Positions 1 through 7,854 of a stretch of 11,829 nucleotides of DNA are shown one piece after another. Source of the stretch: JBILXY01 sp044378055 (GTDB lineage Bacteria; Patescibacteriota; JACMRA01); assembly GCA_044378055.1 (NCBI GenBank), contig JBILXY010000025.1, positions 1 to 11,829 of the forward strand. The letters run 5' to 3'. A model generated the notes under the pieces. It saw nothing but the letters and a program-made list of their open reading frames with translations. It had not been told where the DNA came from and searched no databases. Both the position numbers and the translations under genes were made by a program. The number at the start of each line of letters is the position of its first letter. Position 1 is the stretch's first letter.

Positions 1-3000
1 ACAGTTTACATTGGTATTGATGTTGGTTGGAGTTGGTGTACATGTTGTTGCAGTTATGTTGGCATTGGTGATTGGGGGGTTGAAGTTAATAACAGCATTG
101 CCAGTAGAAGTAGTTTGACCGGTACCAGATAGACTTACGTTTGGTAGAGTGATACTTAAACTTGTTGGATTAGTTGGGCTTGTTACTTTGTATTGAATGT
201 ATCCTGTACCGTTTTGGGGGTCTAGGAGATCAAGAGTGTTTGTTACACTAGCTTGACTGAAAATCCAACCTGATCCTACAACTGGACATGAAATAGGGTT
301 GTTTAAAGTTAAATGTGCATAATTAAGATAAATAAAGTTACCTGAACCATTAGTTTGATAATACTCACAATTACGATAATAAACATACCTCTGTGATAAA
401 GAATTTACAGTGGCATTTGGACTAGCTTGTAAGAAGTTCCAACCTGATCCTATTGCAGAACAATTAATGTAACCAGACGCACTTAAAGACATTCTTACAA
501 TATAGGTTTGCCCGCCACCTGCTACTTGTGAATAAACACAATTTCTAGAAAACAAGTCTTGTCTACCTAAAATATCTACAGTATTGTTTTGACTATCTTG
601 AGTAAAACTCCAACCAGAACCAATTGCAGGACAGTTGATATAGCCAGTGGTTTGTAGGTGCGGTCTAGTTAGATAACCTGAAGGACTTAGAAAATACTCA
701 CAATTTCGTAAATATAAATTAAGCTTCTTCCCCATTTCCATAACCGAAGTGGCACCTGTAGCACTTTGACCATAAAAACCAGAGTGTGGAGATAGAGCAA
801 AGTTAGAACCTGTCCAACCATTGTTTCCTGTCCAAGTAGTATTTGCTTGAGAAGCGTCACTGGCACATAGTTCAGAACCTGTAGCTGGGGTTAAACAGTT
901 AGAAGTTGAATTGTTAATGTAAGTAAATCCAGAAGATAGTGTATCTGTAATAGCAGCGTTTGCTACTGCACCAGATGTTTTATTCTGGTAAGCAAGTCTT
1001 ACACAAATTGTAGCACCTGGGGCTGTGTTAGAAAGTGATGTTGAGTAACTTGATGTAGATGTTGGACATACTGCACTACTTCCTGTTCCTGAAGTTGGAA
1101 GAGCCAATAACTTTTTAACACTAAAAGATGCATCTCCTATTACAGTGATGCCACTACCAACAGCTCCACTGTTTACTGATGTAAATTCTGGTACTGTAGC
1201 TGTAGAAGAAATTGTAGATTGTGTTCCATAAGTTCCCCCTGCTGTACCTGCTGGGATAATCATTTCATATTGGATGTATGATTTCGAGCGGGTGGAGTCT
1301 AGGAGGTCAAGATTTGACATTTTAAAGCCCTCTTGAGTTCCAGGAATTGTTCCAGCATTTAACCAAGCACCTCCTGGAGTTGCACAATTTATTGTAGCTG
1401 GGGTGTTTGAGGCTGTTGGAGCTTGTCCAAAATTTTGATTGCTACTTGGTCCGTAGAAAGTATATGTATTGTTTATAGAAAACCCTACATTACCTGGATA
1501 AGTACTATTATTATAAATACACTGAGGAAGATTGTAGTATCTTTGTCCTAATAAATCTACATTTGACATTTTAAAGCCCTCTTGAGTTCCAGGAATTGTT
1601 CCAGCATTTAACCAAGCACCTCCTGGAGTTGCACAATTTATTGTAGCTGGGGTGTTTGAGGCTGTTGGAGCTTGTCCAAAATTTTGATTGCTACTTGGTC
1701 CGTAGAAAGTATATGTATTGTTTAAGGCATAAGGGATAGATCCTGGGTTAGAGTCACTACTATAATTACACTGAGGAAGGTTTAAATACCTCTTCTTCCC
1801 AATCTCCTTAGTTCCACTGGTTGCATTGAAAGCTGTTCCTCCGTTAGCGACAGATGTTCCTGCTCCATCATATAAACCCGCACTTGGAGAAACTCCACTG
1901 GCATTTGTAAGTGTTGAGAATAAAGAATCTTTTTGAGTGGCTGTGCCTGTATCACAAACAAGTTCTGCATTATTTGGTGCTGTTACTGTAGTGGTAGAAG
2001 GGTTTAAACAGTTTCTAGCAGATCCTGCTACATATGTGAAAGTTGCTGGAAGGCTGTCTTTAATGTTTCCATTAGTTACAGAAGCTCCTCCTGTGTTTTC
2101 ACTCCATAATCTTACAAGAACGCTTTGACCAGGGTTTGCTGTTACATTAGGGCTCCAGGTTGTTCCTCCATCAACGCTGTATAGTTTAGTATAGGAAATG
2201 TTGGTTATTCTTAAGTCTGCTGCTACTCCTGAAGTTTTAGCTCCACCTGCATTTAGGGTTGCTGTTGTTCCTACAGTTTGACCGTTGGTAAGTCCTGAAC
2301 TTGGGGCTTGCATGGAATAGGCAATGTAGCCATAGCCTCTAGTGGTGTTGGAGAGGTCGTTTGGACTAAAATTACCTGCTGAAACAAAGGAATAGCCTGA
2401 TTTTGTTCCACAACTTAAAGTTGTCCCAGAAGTATTTGAAAAACTTAACTCTGTTTGCTTAATATTATCTGCAAAGTTTGGAGAACCAGTTGTACGATTA
2501 AAACTGCACAAGGTTGCATTAAAATATCTATCGCCTAAAATATCTGCCACTGTCTGTACATTTCCAGAAGAGTTTAGAGTATATCCTGATAGAGAGTTAC
2601 AAATTGGAGAGCCAACAGTAGAAGTATTGTTCATGGCTAGATTTCTGGAAGAAATAATTGTATTTGAATTGGCTTGGCTATAACCACATTGGTTGAAATG
2701 AGAGTATCTGTTACCTGCTAAAGGTACGAGCTGTTTCTCATCTCCACCCTGAACTACATATCCTGAATAACTAGAACACTCACCGTTAGCACTTATTGTC
2801 CCAGCAGTTCCTGTATTAGAAGATTTGATAGAGGATTGGTAAAAAGTATCAGCTGTGGTTGTGCTTCCATATGCACAAAGATGACTAATTAAAAATTTAA
2901 CTCTACCCAACTCCAAATTAGAAGAAGTAGCTGTATTATCTGCAGCATAACCAAAATAGCCAGCACCTGGGGCTACTGAAAGGTTTTGTCCTGTGAATAC

Positions 3001-3501
3001 ATTATTGTTTAAAGTAACAGGTGTTGCATCTACATAGTTATTTGTTACTGCTCCTACTCTGGTAAAGTTGGCAGGCATGCTGTCTGTAATATTAGCTGCT
3101 GTTACAGAAGCTGTTGTAGTGTTATTGTAATAATTCCTTACATTAACAGTTTCTCCTGGGGCTATATCTAAACTTTTATATAATACTCCACTTTTTTCAT
3201 ATAGTTTAACAAAACATACTCCAGCAGCTGTTGTTCCTCCGTTAGCTGTGTAAGTTGTACAATTTGATGGATTAAAAGCTGTAACTACAGTATTAGCTGC
3301 CTTAGCTGTATCATTTTGTTTTAAAAGATTATATGTAAATAATCCTGAGATTAGAACTACACCAAGAACCAGAACAGAGATTAAAGAATATTGTCCTTTT
3401 TTGGATTGTAGAAAAGATTTTAATTTTGGATTATTTGATTTCTCTAATTTTACATTCTCAGTTTTTAATTTTGAATTATTGTTTTGACCTTTGTTAGACA
3501 T
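1..3501 (-). CDS. Giant exported surface protein with DUF11-like and Cys-pair repeats (3' end beyond window)
   Basis: The frame begins with ATG at 3501 and stays open to position 1, giving 1167 codons with no stop; the C-terminus lies outside the window. Residues 1-37 are a Lys/Asn-rich cytoplasmic segment. Residues 38-60 form one hydrophobic helix, followed by A-K-A|A at 66-69, a possible signal peptidase I site, so this is a signal peptide or an N-terminal anchor. The rest is Ser/Thr/Asn/Gly-rich with few charges, as expected of a secreted, beta-rich protein. Three segments around residues 110-165, 450-505 and 826-885 read like DUF11 repeats (P-G-x-x-x-x-V-R, then D-[ST]-[LM]-P-A-x-F-T). 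Between them lie eight cysteine-pair modules. No Shine-Dalgarno precedes the ATG; the leader is A/C-rich. No enzymatic motif is visible. An adhesin, stalk or S-layer-like role is inference. The coding call is very secure, the function is unknown. Confidence 0.92.
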   Translation of the reverse strand, partial: MSNKGQNNNSKLKTENVKLEKSNNPKLKSFLQSKKGQYSLISVLVLGVVLISGLFTYNLLKQNDTAKAANTVVTAFNPSNCTTYTANGGTTAAGVCFVKLYEKSGVLYKSLDIAPGETVNVRNYYNNTTTASVTAANITDSMPANFTRVGAVTNNYVDATPVTLNNNVFTGQNLSVAPGAGYFGYAADNTATSSNLELGRVKFLISHLCAYGSTTTADTFYQSSIKSSNTGTAGTISANGECSSYSGYVVQGGDEKQLVPLAGNRYSHFNQCGYSQANSNTIISSRNLAMNNTSTVGSPICNSLSGYTLNSSGNVQTVADILGDRYFNATLCSFNRTTGSPNFADNIKQTELSFSNTSGTTLSCGTKSGYSFVSAGNFSPNDLSNTTRGYGYIAYSMQAPSSGLTNGQTVGTTATLNAGGAKTSGVAADLRITNISYTKLYSVDGGTTWSPNVTANPGQSVLVRLWSENTGGASVTNGNIKDSLPATFTYVAGSARNCLNPSTTTVTAPNNAELVCDTGTATQKDSLFSTLTNASGVSPSAGLYDGAGTSVANGGTAFNATSGTKEIGKKRYLNLPQCNYSSDSNPGSIPYALNNTYTFYGPSSNQNFGQAPTASNTPATINCATPGGAWLNAGTIPGTQEGFKMSNVDLLGQRYYNLPQCIYNNSTYPGNVGFSINNTYTFYGPSSNQNFGQAPTASNTPATINCATPGGAWLNAGTIPGTQEGFKMSNLDLLDSTRSKSYIQYEMIIPAGTAGGTYGTQSTISSTATVPEFTSVNSGAVGSGITVIGDASFSVKKLLALPTSGTGSSAVCPTSTSSYSTSLSNTAPGATICVRLAYQNKTSGAVANAAITDTLSSGFTYINNSTSNCLTPATGSELCASDASQANTTWTGNNGWTGSNFALSPHSGFYGQSATGATSVMEMGKKLNLYLRNCEYFLSPSGYLTRPHLQTTGYINCPAIGSGWSFTQDSQNNTVDILGRQDLFSRNCVYSQVAGGGQTYIVRMSLSASGYINCSAIGSGWNFLQASPNATVNSLSQRYVYYRNCEYYQTNGSGNFIYLNYAHLTLNNPISCPVVGSGWIFSQASVTNTLDLLDPQNGTGYIQYKVTSPTNPTSLSITLPNVSLSGTGQTTSTGNAVINFNPPITNANITATTCTPTPTNINTNVNC
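172..1131 (-). repeat. Surface protein super-repeat 3 (residues ~791-1110)
   Basis: The block opens with F-S-V-K-K-L and P-G-A-T-I-C-V-R (R835), then T-D-T-L-S-S-G-F-T-Y-I. Three short cysteine modules (55-57 residues) carry signature cysteines C934, C988 and C1045 in R-N-C-[EV]-Y. Each is followed by C-[PS]-x-x-G-S-G-W. The block closes with L-D-L-L-D-P ... G-Y-I-Q-Y at 1090-1104. Modules within this block resemble one another more than those in blocks 1 or 2, which points to local duplication or concerted evolution. The boundary after residue 1110 is approximate. Confidence 0.75.
1312..1475. repeat. 164-bp perfect direct repeat, copy A
   Basis: This stretch is base-for-base identical to 1561-1724. 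The offset is 249 bp, exactly 83 codons, so the surface-protein frame is kept. It encodes the cysteine and G-G-A-W part of a long module in super-repeat 2. Identity breaks off sharply at both ends. Confidence 0.97.
1561..1724. repeat. 164-bp perfect direct repeat, copy B
   Basis: This is the second copy of the 1312-1475 repeat and lies in the same reading frame. The 85-bp segment between the copies is diverged apart from a short block encoding L-P-Q-C. The duplication is therefore either recent or kept identical by gene conversion. Confidence 0.97.
2212..3225 (-). repeat. Surface protein super-repeat 1 (residues ~93-430)
   Basis: The block opens with a K-L-Y strand and P-G-E-T-V-N-V-R (R122), followed by the DUF11-like T-D-S-M-P-A-N-F-T motif. 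Three cysteine modules follow, with C-x-[YF] cysteines at C209, C272 and C332, preceded respectively by E-L-G-R, L-A-G-N-R-Y and I-L-G-D-R-Y. Each has a partner cysteine before S-G-Y. The module spacing is about 60-64 residues. The block closes with D-L-S-N ... G-Y-I-A-Y at 382-395, which resembles the last strands of a DUF11 domain. This is the most diverged of the three blocks. Confidence 0.75.
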
Positions 3502-3530
3502 ATTTGTTTTTGTTTTGTTTGATCCCCATT

Positions 3531-3597
3531 CTCCCTTGTAAAGTGAGGTGCCTGAAAGGCGGAGGGTTACTAGCGACGCGGTGGTCGCCTCTACTTT
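3531..3597. promoter_or_regulatory. GC-rich foldable leader upstream of the surface gene
   Basis: This GC-rich island sits in AT-rich surroundings. It can form hairpins 3550-3553/3557-3560 (GCCT/AGGC) and 3573-3577/3584-3588 (GCGAC/GTCGC), enclosed by an outer stem 3540-3547/3589-3597 with one bulged base. A competing hairpin, 3531-3537/3541-3547 with one mismatch, uses the same bases as the outer stem. If the promoter at 3637-3665 is real, this is 5'-UTR RNA of the surface-protein gene. It also looks like a decayed intergenic palindromic repeat, and I match it to no known riboswitch. The structures are read by eye, without energy calculation. Confidence 0.5.
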
Positions 3598-3636
3598 TTT
3601 ATTCAGACAGAAAAAAAATTTCTGCTTATGTGTTGT

Positions 3637-3665
3637 AGTATATTTTATTGTTTGATTTTGGGCAA
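3637..3665 (-). promoter_or_regulatory. Putative sigma70-type promoter of the surface-protein gene
   Basis: On the minus strand, TTGCCC (3660-3665, 4/6 match to the -35 consensus) is followed after 17 bp by TATACT (3637-3642, 5/6 match to the -10 consensus). Transcription would start near 3630 and leave a leader of about 130 nt. It lies just past the hairpin that follows rpoC, which is where a new transcription unit would be expected. Confidence 0.5.
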
Positions 3666-3670
3666 AGTTT

Positions 3671-3691
3671 AAGGAGGGTTACCCCTCCGTT
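3671..3691. terminator. Hairpin downstream of rpoC, possible terminator
   Basis: A perfect 6-bp G/C-rich stem, GGAGGG-TTAC-CCCTCC at 3673-3688, begins 26 nt past the rpoC stop codon. Read in the rpoC direction it is followed by TTAAACTTT, a weak T-run. Read on the plus strand it is followed by GTTTTAATT, a better one. A rho-independent stop for rpoC is plausible but imperfect. Confidence 0.5.
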
Positions 3692-3714
3692 TTAATTGTG
3701 TGTTTTTATTAAAT

Positions 3715-6700
3715 TTATACTTCAACCATGCTTTCTTCCAAATCTGGAGAAATTTCTTCTTCAAATTCTTCTTGAATTTCTGTAGTGATTGCTTTTACTC
3801 CATCAAAGCCAGTTCCGGCAGGAATTAATTGACCCAAAATTACATTTTCTTTCAAACCTAATAATTGATCTTTTCTTCCACTAATAACAGCCTCAACCAG
3901 AACTTTGGCAGTTTCTTGGAAAGAAGCAGCAGATAGCCAACTTTCAGTAGCAAGTGATGCTCTGGAAATACCAATTACAATTCTCTTGTAAATAATAATT
4001 TTCTTTCCTTCTGCTTCTAATTTTTTGTTCATGCTTTGAACTAGTGATAAGCTAACCAAGTCACCTAGTGATAATTCGCCTTCGCCTTGATCAATAACTT
4101 GAACACGGTTACACATTTGGCGAACAATTAATTCAATATGTTTTTCGTTAACTGTAATACCGTTTGAAACATAAATTTCGTTTAATTGGGTAACAATGTA
4201 TTGATAAACTGCATCCACACCAATTGAATCCATAATGTCTTGTAAATTCAAAGGACCTTCAGCTAAAGCTTGGCCTCTGAATACTTTGTCACCGGTTTTA
4301 ACTAAAGAAACTAAACCTGGTACAGTTGTGTATTCCTGAAGTTCTGGGCCTAACTGGCTTATTACAATTGTATTTCCTTCTGTTTCAACAACGCCGTTGT
4401 GACCAGCTTTCATTACTTCTCCGGTTGAATGAACAAATAGATCATCAGTTGCGCTAACTGTACTGCCGTTGCCTAATAAAAGCATATCGGTAGAATCTTT
4501 CTCTAATTTGAAAGTGCTTGGGTGGCTTACAATAGTAATTTTGAATCCTTCATCTAAGCTTCCTTCAACTTTTTCAACAGTTCCATCTAAAATAGACATT
4601 GGAGCAATGTATTTAGGAACTCTAGCTTCTAGAATTTCTTCAACCCTAGCTAAACCAGAGTTAATATCTGCTTTCATAGCTACACCTCCGAAATGTTTAG
4701 AACGAAGAGATAATTGTGTGCTTGGCTCTCCTAAACTTTGGGCAGCAATAATTCCTACTGCTGAACCTAATTTAACTGGTTGGTGAGAACTAAAATCTAC
4801 GCCATAGCATTTTCTACAAACACCTCTTGGTAATTGGCATTTAACGCTTGATCTTACCCAGACTTCTTCCACTTCTTTGTCTCTTAATTCAGAAACTAAT
4901 TTGTAATCTAGGAAATCACCAGCATTTGCTAAAACTTTACCAGATACATCTTTCAAGTCTTTTAATAAGAATCTTCCATAAGCTCTGTCCCAAATTGATT
5001 TGCTCATTAATTTGCTTCCCATTAAAGTAATGCAAACACCTTGTTTGGTGAAACAGTCTTCTGCCATAGCCACAAGATTTTGCGAAACATCAACCATTTT
5101 TCTGGTTAAGTATCCTGCATCAGCTGTTTTCAAAGCAATATCTGCTAATGCTTTTCTCTGACCTCTCATAGAGATAAAGTATTCCAAACCAGTTAAACCT
5201 TCAAGATAACTACTTTGAACAGGAAGTTCAACTATGTCTCCAGATGCAGTCATCAACAAACCTTTCATACCTACAATTTGGTTTAAAGCTGTAACATTAC
5301 CTCTAGCACCGGAATTGATAATCATTCCAACATTTCCTCTCTTATCCATTGCCTGTTCAGTCAATTTGGAAATATCATCGGAAGTCACACGCCACTGGTT
5401 AACAACCTGTTTGTGCCTTTCTTTGTCAGTCATTAAACCTAGGTCAAAATATTCACCTAATTGTTTAACTTTGCCTCTGGTTTCAGAAAGTAATTCATGT
5501 TTTCCATCTGGGTTGGTGAAATCTTTGTAAGATAAGGTAATACCAGCTTCAGTAACATATTTGAAGGCAGTGTCTTTAATTGTATCAAGAACTTTAGCCA
5601 TTACATCTTGACCTAGGAAATGATAACTTTCAGAAACCAACGCTCCATAGTTTTTCTTGTTTAATTCCTTGTTTACGAAATTAAATGAATCTGGGAAACA
5701 TCGGTTAAATAATATTCTTCCAGCGGTTGTATTTACAGTTTCTCCACCTTTTTCAACAGGTAATTTAACTCTAATTAATTCAGAAATTTCAATTTCTCTA
5801 TCTGCTAAAGCTCTTAACACCATGGAGGTTGAATTGTATCTTCTTGGATTTTCTACTTCTTTACCAACACTTGTTAAATAGTAAATTCCAAGTAAAATAT
5901 CTTGGTGACCTTGCATGATAATTTCACCATTAGCAGGGCGTAACAAGTTTTTAGTTGCAACCATTAAATCTCGGGCTTCTTCCTGACCTTTTACAGTAAT
6001 TGGAAGGTGAACAGCCATTTGATCTCCATCGAAATCAGCGTTAAAAGCTGGACAAACTAATGGGTGCAAACGAATTGCCTTTCCTTCAACAAGAACAGGT
6101 TGGAATGCCAAGAAACCAAGTCTGTGCAAAGTAGGAGCACGGTTTAAAAGAACATGCTTATCTTTAATAACTTCATCTAAAATATCGTAAACTAAAGGTT
6201 TTCTGCTTTCAATTAATCTTCTAGCAGAGTGAACATTGTAGGCTGAACCTTCGTCCACCATTAAACCTAATTCAGATTTTTGGATAATTTTACCAATCAT
6301 GAATGGTTTGAATAGTTCCAAAGCCATTTCCTTAGGTAAACCACATTGATTCAACTTCAAAGAAGGACCAACAATAATTACTGAACGACCTGAATAATCT
6401 ACCCTTTTTCCAAGAAGGTTCTGTCTGAAACGACCACCTTTTCCTTTCAAAACATCGGTTAGAGATTTTAAAGCTCTTTTTACACCGGTGCTGGCCATAA
6501 CCTGTCTTCCTCCTCTGGCAGAGTTATCAATTAAAGCTTCAACTGCTTCTTGCAACATTCTCTTTTCGTTCCTTAAAATAATTTCAGGAGCCCCAATTTG
6601 AATCAACTTTCTTAAACGATTGTTTCTGTTAATTAATCGTCTGTATAATTCATTAAGATCAGAAGCTGCGAATCTTCCGCCATCTAATTGCAACATTGGC

Positions 6701-7683
6701 CTTAATTCAGGTGGAAGAACCATTACTCTTCTTAAAATCATCCAATCTGGGCGAGTGTTGTTTCTTTGGAAGGCTTTAATTAACTTAATTCTCTTAGCTA
6801 ATTTTTGTTTTGTAGCTCCTCTTGCTGTGGCAGCTTTTTCTTTCAAAGCTTCAATTTCCTTATCTAAATCAATGTTTTTTAACAACTGTTCAATAGCTTC
6901 TGCACCAATTCCTGCCTTAAATACTGGGCCAAACTTTTGTGATAATTCTTGATAAACTACTTCAGTGATAACGCTCTTATATTCCAAAAGCATGATTTCT
7001 TTCTTAGCTACTTCAGCGATAGTTTCAATTCTAGAAACAGTTTCAGCCTGTTGGGTTTTTAAAATTTCCTTATCAGTTTCATATTTAACTTTCAAAGTTT
7101 CAGGATCATGATTGCCTGCAGACTTATCAATTTGATACTGTCTAGAAAGATTATCAAATTTAATATCGTATTCGGCTTTGTTATTTTTAATTCTTAACTG
7201 AGCTTCATTGTCTAATTTAAAAATATATTCAGCTCTAATTTCTTCATGAATTTCTGTAATAACATAGGCTGAAAAATATGCAACGCGGGAAATTTCAGCA
7301 GCTTTCATATCAAGAATTAAGGCTACTCTGGATGGAATAATTCTTAAAAACCATGGGTGAACACAAGGAACAGCTAAAGTAATATGACCCATTCTTTCAC
7401 GGCGAACTGAAGAGTGAGTTACCATAACACCACATTTATCACAGATTACTCCGGCATATCTATACCTTTTGTATTTTCCACACTGACATTCCCAATCTCT
7501 TACAGGACCAAAAATGGCTTGGCAGAAAAGACCGTTTGTTTGAGGAATACCAGTTCTATAGTTAATGGTTTCAGCGGTTAAAACTTCACCATAACTCATG
7601 TTTAACATTTCCTCAGCACTCATTAATTCAAGACTAACAGAGTCTACATTTTTCAAATTGCTTGGAATGGCTACGTATGACAT
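3715..7683 (-). CDS. rpoC: DNA-directed RNA polymerase subunit beta'
   Basis: This is the catalytic beta' subunit of bacterial RNA polymerase, 1322 residues, complete and of normal length. The N-terminal zinc site is C66, C68, C81, C84. A long charged helical region spans roughly residues 150-300. The active-site loop N-A-D-F-D-G-D holds the Mg-binding Asp at 550, 552 and 554. The bridge-helix region (N-S-G-A-R-G-N ... G-M-K-G-L-L) precedes the conserved E-G-L-T-G-L-E-Y-F-I-S segment. The second zinc site is C877, C949, C956, C959. The trigger loop reads T-Q-L-S-L-R-S-K-H-F, with the catalytic-assist His at 997 but substitutions at neighbouring positions. The protein ends in an acidic tail. 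ATG at 7683 is the only sensible start; no Shine-Dalgarno is seen. rpoB is not adjacent: the upstream neighbour is a CapA-family gene across a 363-nt spacer, and rpoC has its own promoter. Confidence 0.99.
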   Translation of the reverse strand: MSYVAIPSNLKNVDSVSLELMSAEEMLNMSYGEVLTAETINYRTGIPQTNGLFCQAIFGPVRDWECQCGKYKRYRYAGVICDKCGVMVTHSSVRRERMGHITLAVPCVHPWFLRIIPSRVALILDMKAAEISRVAYFSAYVITEIHEEIRAEYIFKLDNEAQLRIKNNKAEYDIKFDNLSRQYQIDKSAGNHDPETLKVKYETDKEILKTQQAETVSRIETIAEVAKKEIMLLEYKSVITEVVYQELSQKFGPVFKAGIGAEAIEQLLKNIDLDKEIEALKEKAATARGATKQKLAKRIKLIKAFQRNNTRPDWMILRRVMVLPPELRPMLQLDGGRFAASDLNELYRRLINRNNRLRKLIQIGAPEIILRNEKRMLQEAVEALIDNSARGGRQVMASTGVKRALKSLTDVLKGKGGRFRQNLLGKRVDYSGRSVIIVGPSLKLNQCGLPKEMALELFKPFMIGKIIQKSELGLMVDEGSAYNVHSARRLIESRKPLVYDILDEVIKDKHVLLNRAPTLHRLGFLAFQPVLVEGKAIRLHPLVCPAFNADFDGDQMAVHLPITVKGQEEARDLMVATKNLLRPANGEIIMQGHQDILLGIYYLTSVGKEVENPRRYNSTSMVLRALADREIEISELIRVKLPVEKGGETVNTTAGRILFNRCFPDSFNFVNKELNKKNYGALVSESYHFLGQDVMAKVLDTIKDTAFKYVTEAGITLSYKDFTNPDGKHELLSETRGKVKQLGEYFDLGLMTDKERHKQVVNQWRVTSDDISKLTEQAMDKRGNVGMIINSGARGNVTALNQIVGMKGLLMTASGDIVELPVQSSYLEGLTGLEYFISMRGQRKALADIALKTADAGYLTRKMVDVSQNLVAMAEDCFTKQGVCITLMGSKLMSKSIWDRAYGRFLLKDLKDVSGKVLANAGDFLDYKLVSELRDKEVEEVWVRSSVKCQLPRGVCRKCYGVDFSSHQPVKLGSAVGIIAAQSLGEPSTQLSLRSKHFGGVAMKADINSGLARVEEILEARVPKYIAPMSILDGTVEKVEGSLDEGFKITIVSHPSTFKLEKDSTDMLLLGNGSTVSATDDLFVHSTGEVMKAGHNGVVETEGNTIVISQLGPELQEYTTVPGLVSLVKTGDKVFRGQALAEGPLNLQDIMDSIGVDAVYQYIVTQLNEIYVSNGITVNEKHIELIVRQMCNRVQVIDQGEGELSLGDLVSLSLVQSMNKKLEAEGKKIIIYKRIVIGISRASLATESWLSAASFQETAKVLVEAVISGRKDQLLGLKENVILGQLIPAGTGFDGVKAITTEIQEEFEEEISPDLEESMVEV

Positions 7684-7778
7684 ATAAAATTTTTAAAGAC
7701 GGCAAAATGCCCTACGAAAGAGGGAGAATTATATATTTTTATTCAAAATGTATCATCGTGGGCAAAGCTTCATTTAAT

Positions 7779-7806
7779 AGTATAAGCAAATGGGCTATTT
7801 TGTCAA
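7779..7806 (-). promoter_or_regulatory. Strong sigma70-type promoter of rpoC
   Basis: On the minus strand, a perfect TTGACA (7801-7806) is followed after 16 bp by TATACT (7779-7784, 5/6 match to the -10 consensus). Initiation would be near 7772, leaving an 89-nt leader before the rpoC ATG. This is the best promoter in the window and explains how rpoC is transcribed without an upstream rpoB. Confidence 0.8.
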
Positions 7807-7854
7807 ACAAAAAGTTGATTTTAGAAAGAGAACTAGCATCCTAAATAAGTGGAC

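Larger units (their letters stand above)
1141..2202 (-). repeat. Surface protein super-repeat 2 (residues ~434-787)
   Basis: The block opens with T-K-L-Y and P-G-Q-S-V-L-V-R (R464), then K-D-S-L-P-A-T-F-T-Y-V. It contains two long cysteine modules (about 82-84 residues) with signature cysteines C578 and C661 in the shared string N-L-P-Q-C-x-Y. Both are followed by C-A-T-P-G-G-A-W. The two modules share a 55-residue stretch that is identical at the DNA level. The block closes with D-L-L-D ... S-Y-I-Q-Y-E-M at 732-747, then an A-G-T-A-G-G-T-Y strand typical of the end of DUF11-type repeats. Confidence 0.75.

Noticed and set aside
1782..2128. Two short open frames (1782-1970 minus, 1937-2128 plus) within the surface-gene region
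   Set aside because: They lie in other frames of an uninterrupted 1167-codon frame whose translation shows clear repeat structure. Neither has its own signals.
3331..3420. Type IV pilin-like N-terminus (K-K-G-Q-Y-S-L-I followed by a hydrophobic helix)
   Set aside because: The glutamate at position +5 is missing and the spacing is shifted by one residue. The A-K-A|A site fits an ordinary signal peptide better.
3531..3597. Known riboswitch class in the surface-gene leader
   Set aside because: I compared it by eye with the glycine, TPP, SAM, c-di-GMP, fluoride and tetrahydrofolate cores and found no matching conserved motif.
4469..6952. Several 60-110-codon open frames on the plus strand opposite rpoC, for example 4469-4786 and 6620-6952
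   Set aside because: They are antisense shadows of a highly conserved gene and encode low-complexity Leu/Ser-rich strings without domains.
7662..7844. Plus-strand open frame of 60 codons across the rpoC start and promoter
   Set aside because: It has no conserved features, overlaps the rpoC start codon and its promoter, and is what AT-rich spacer DNA yields by chance.
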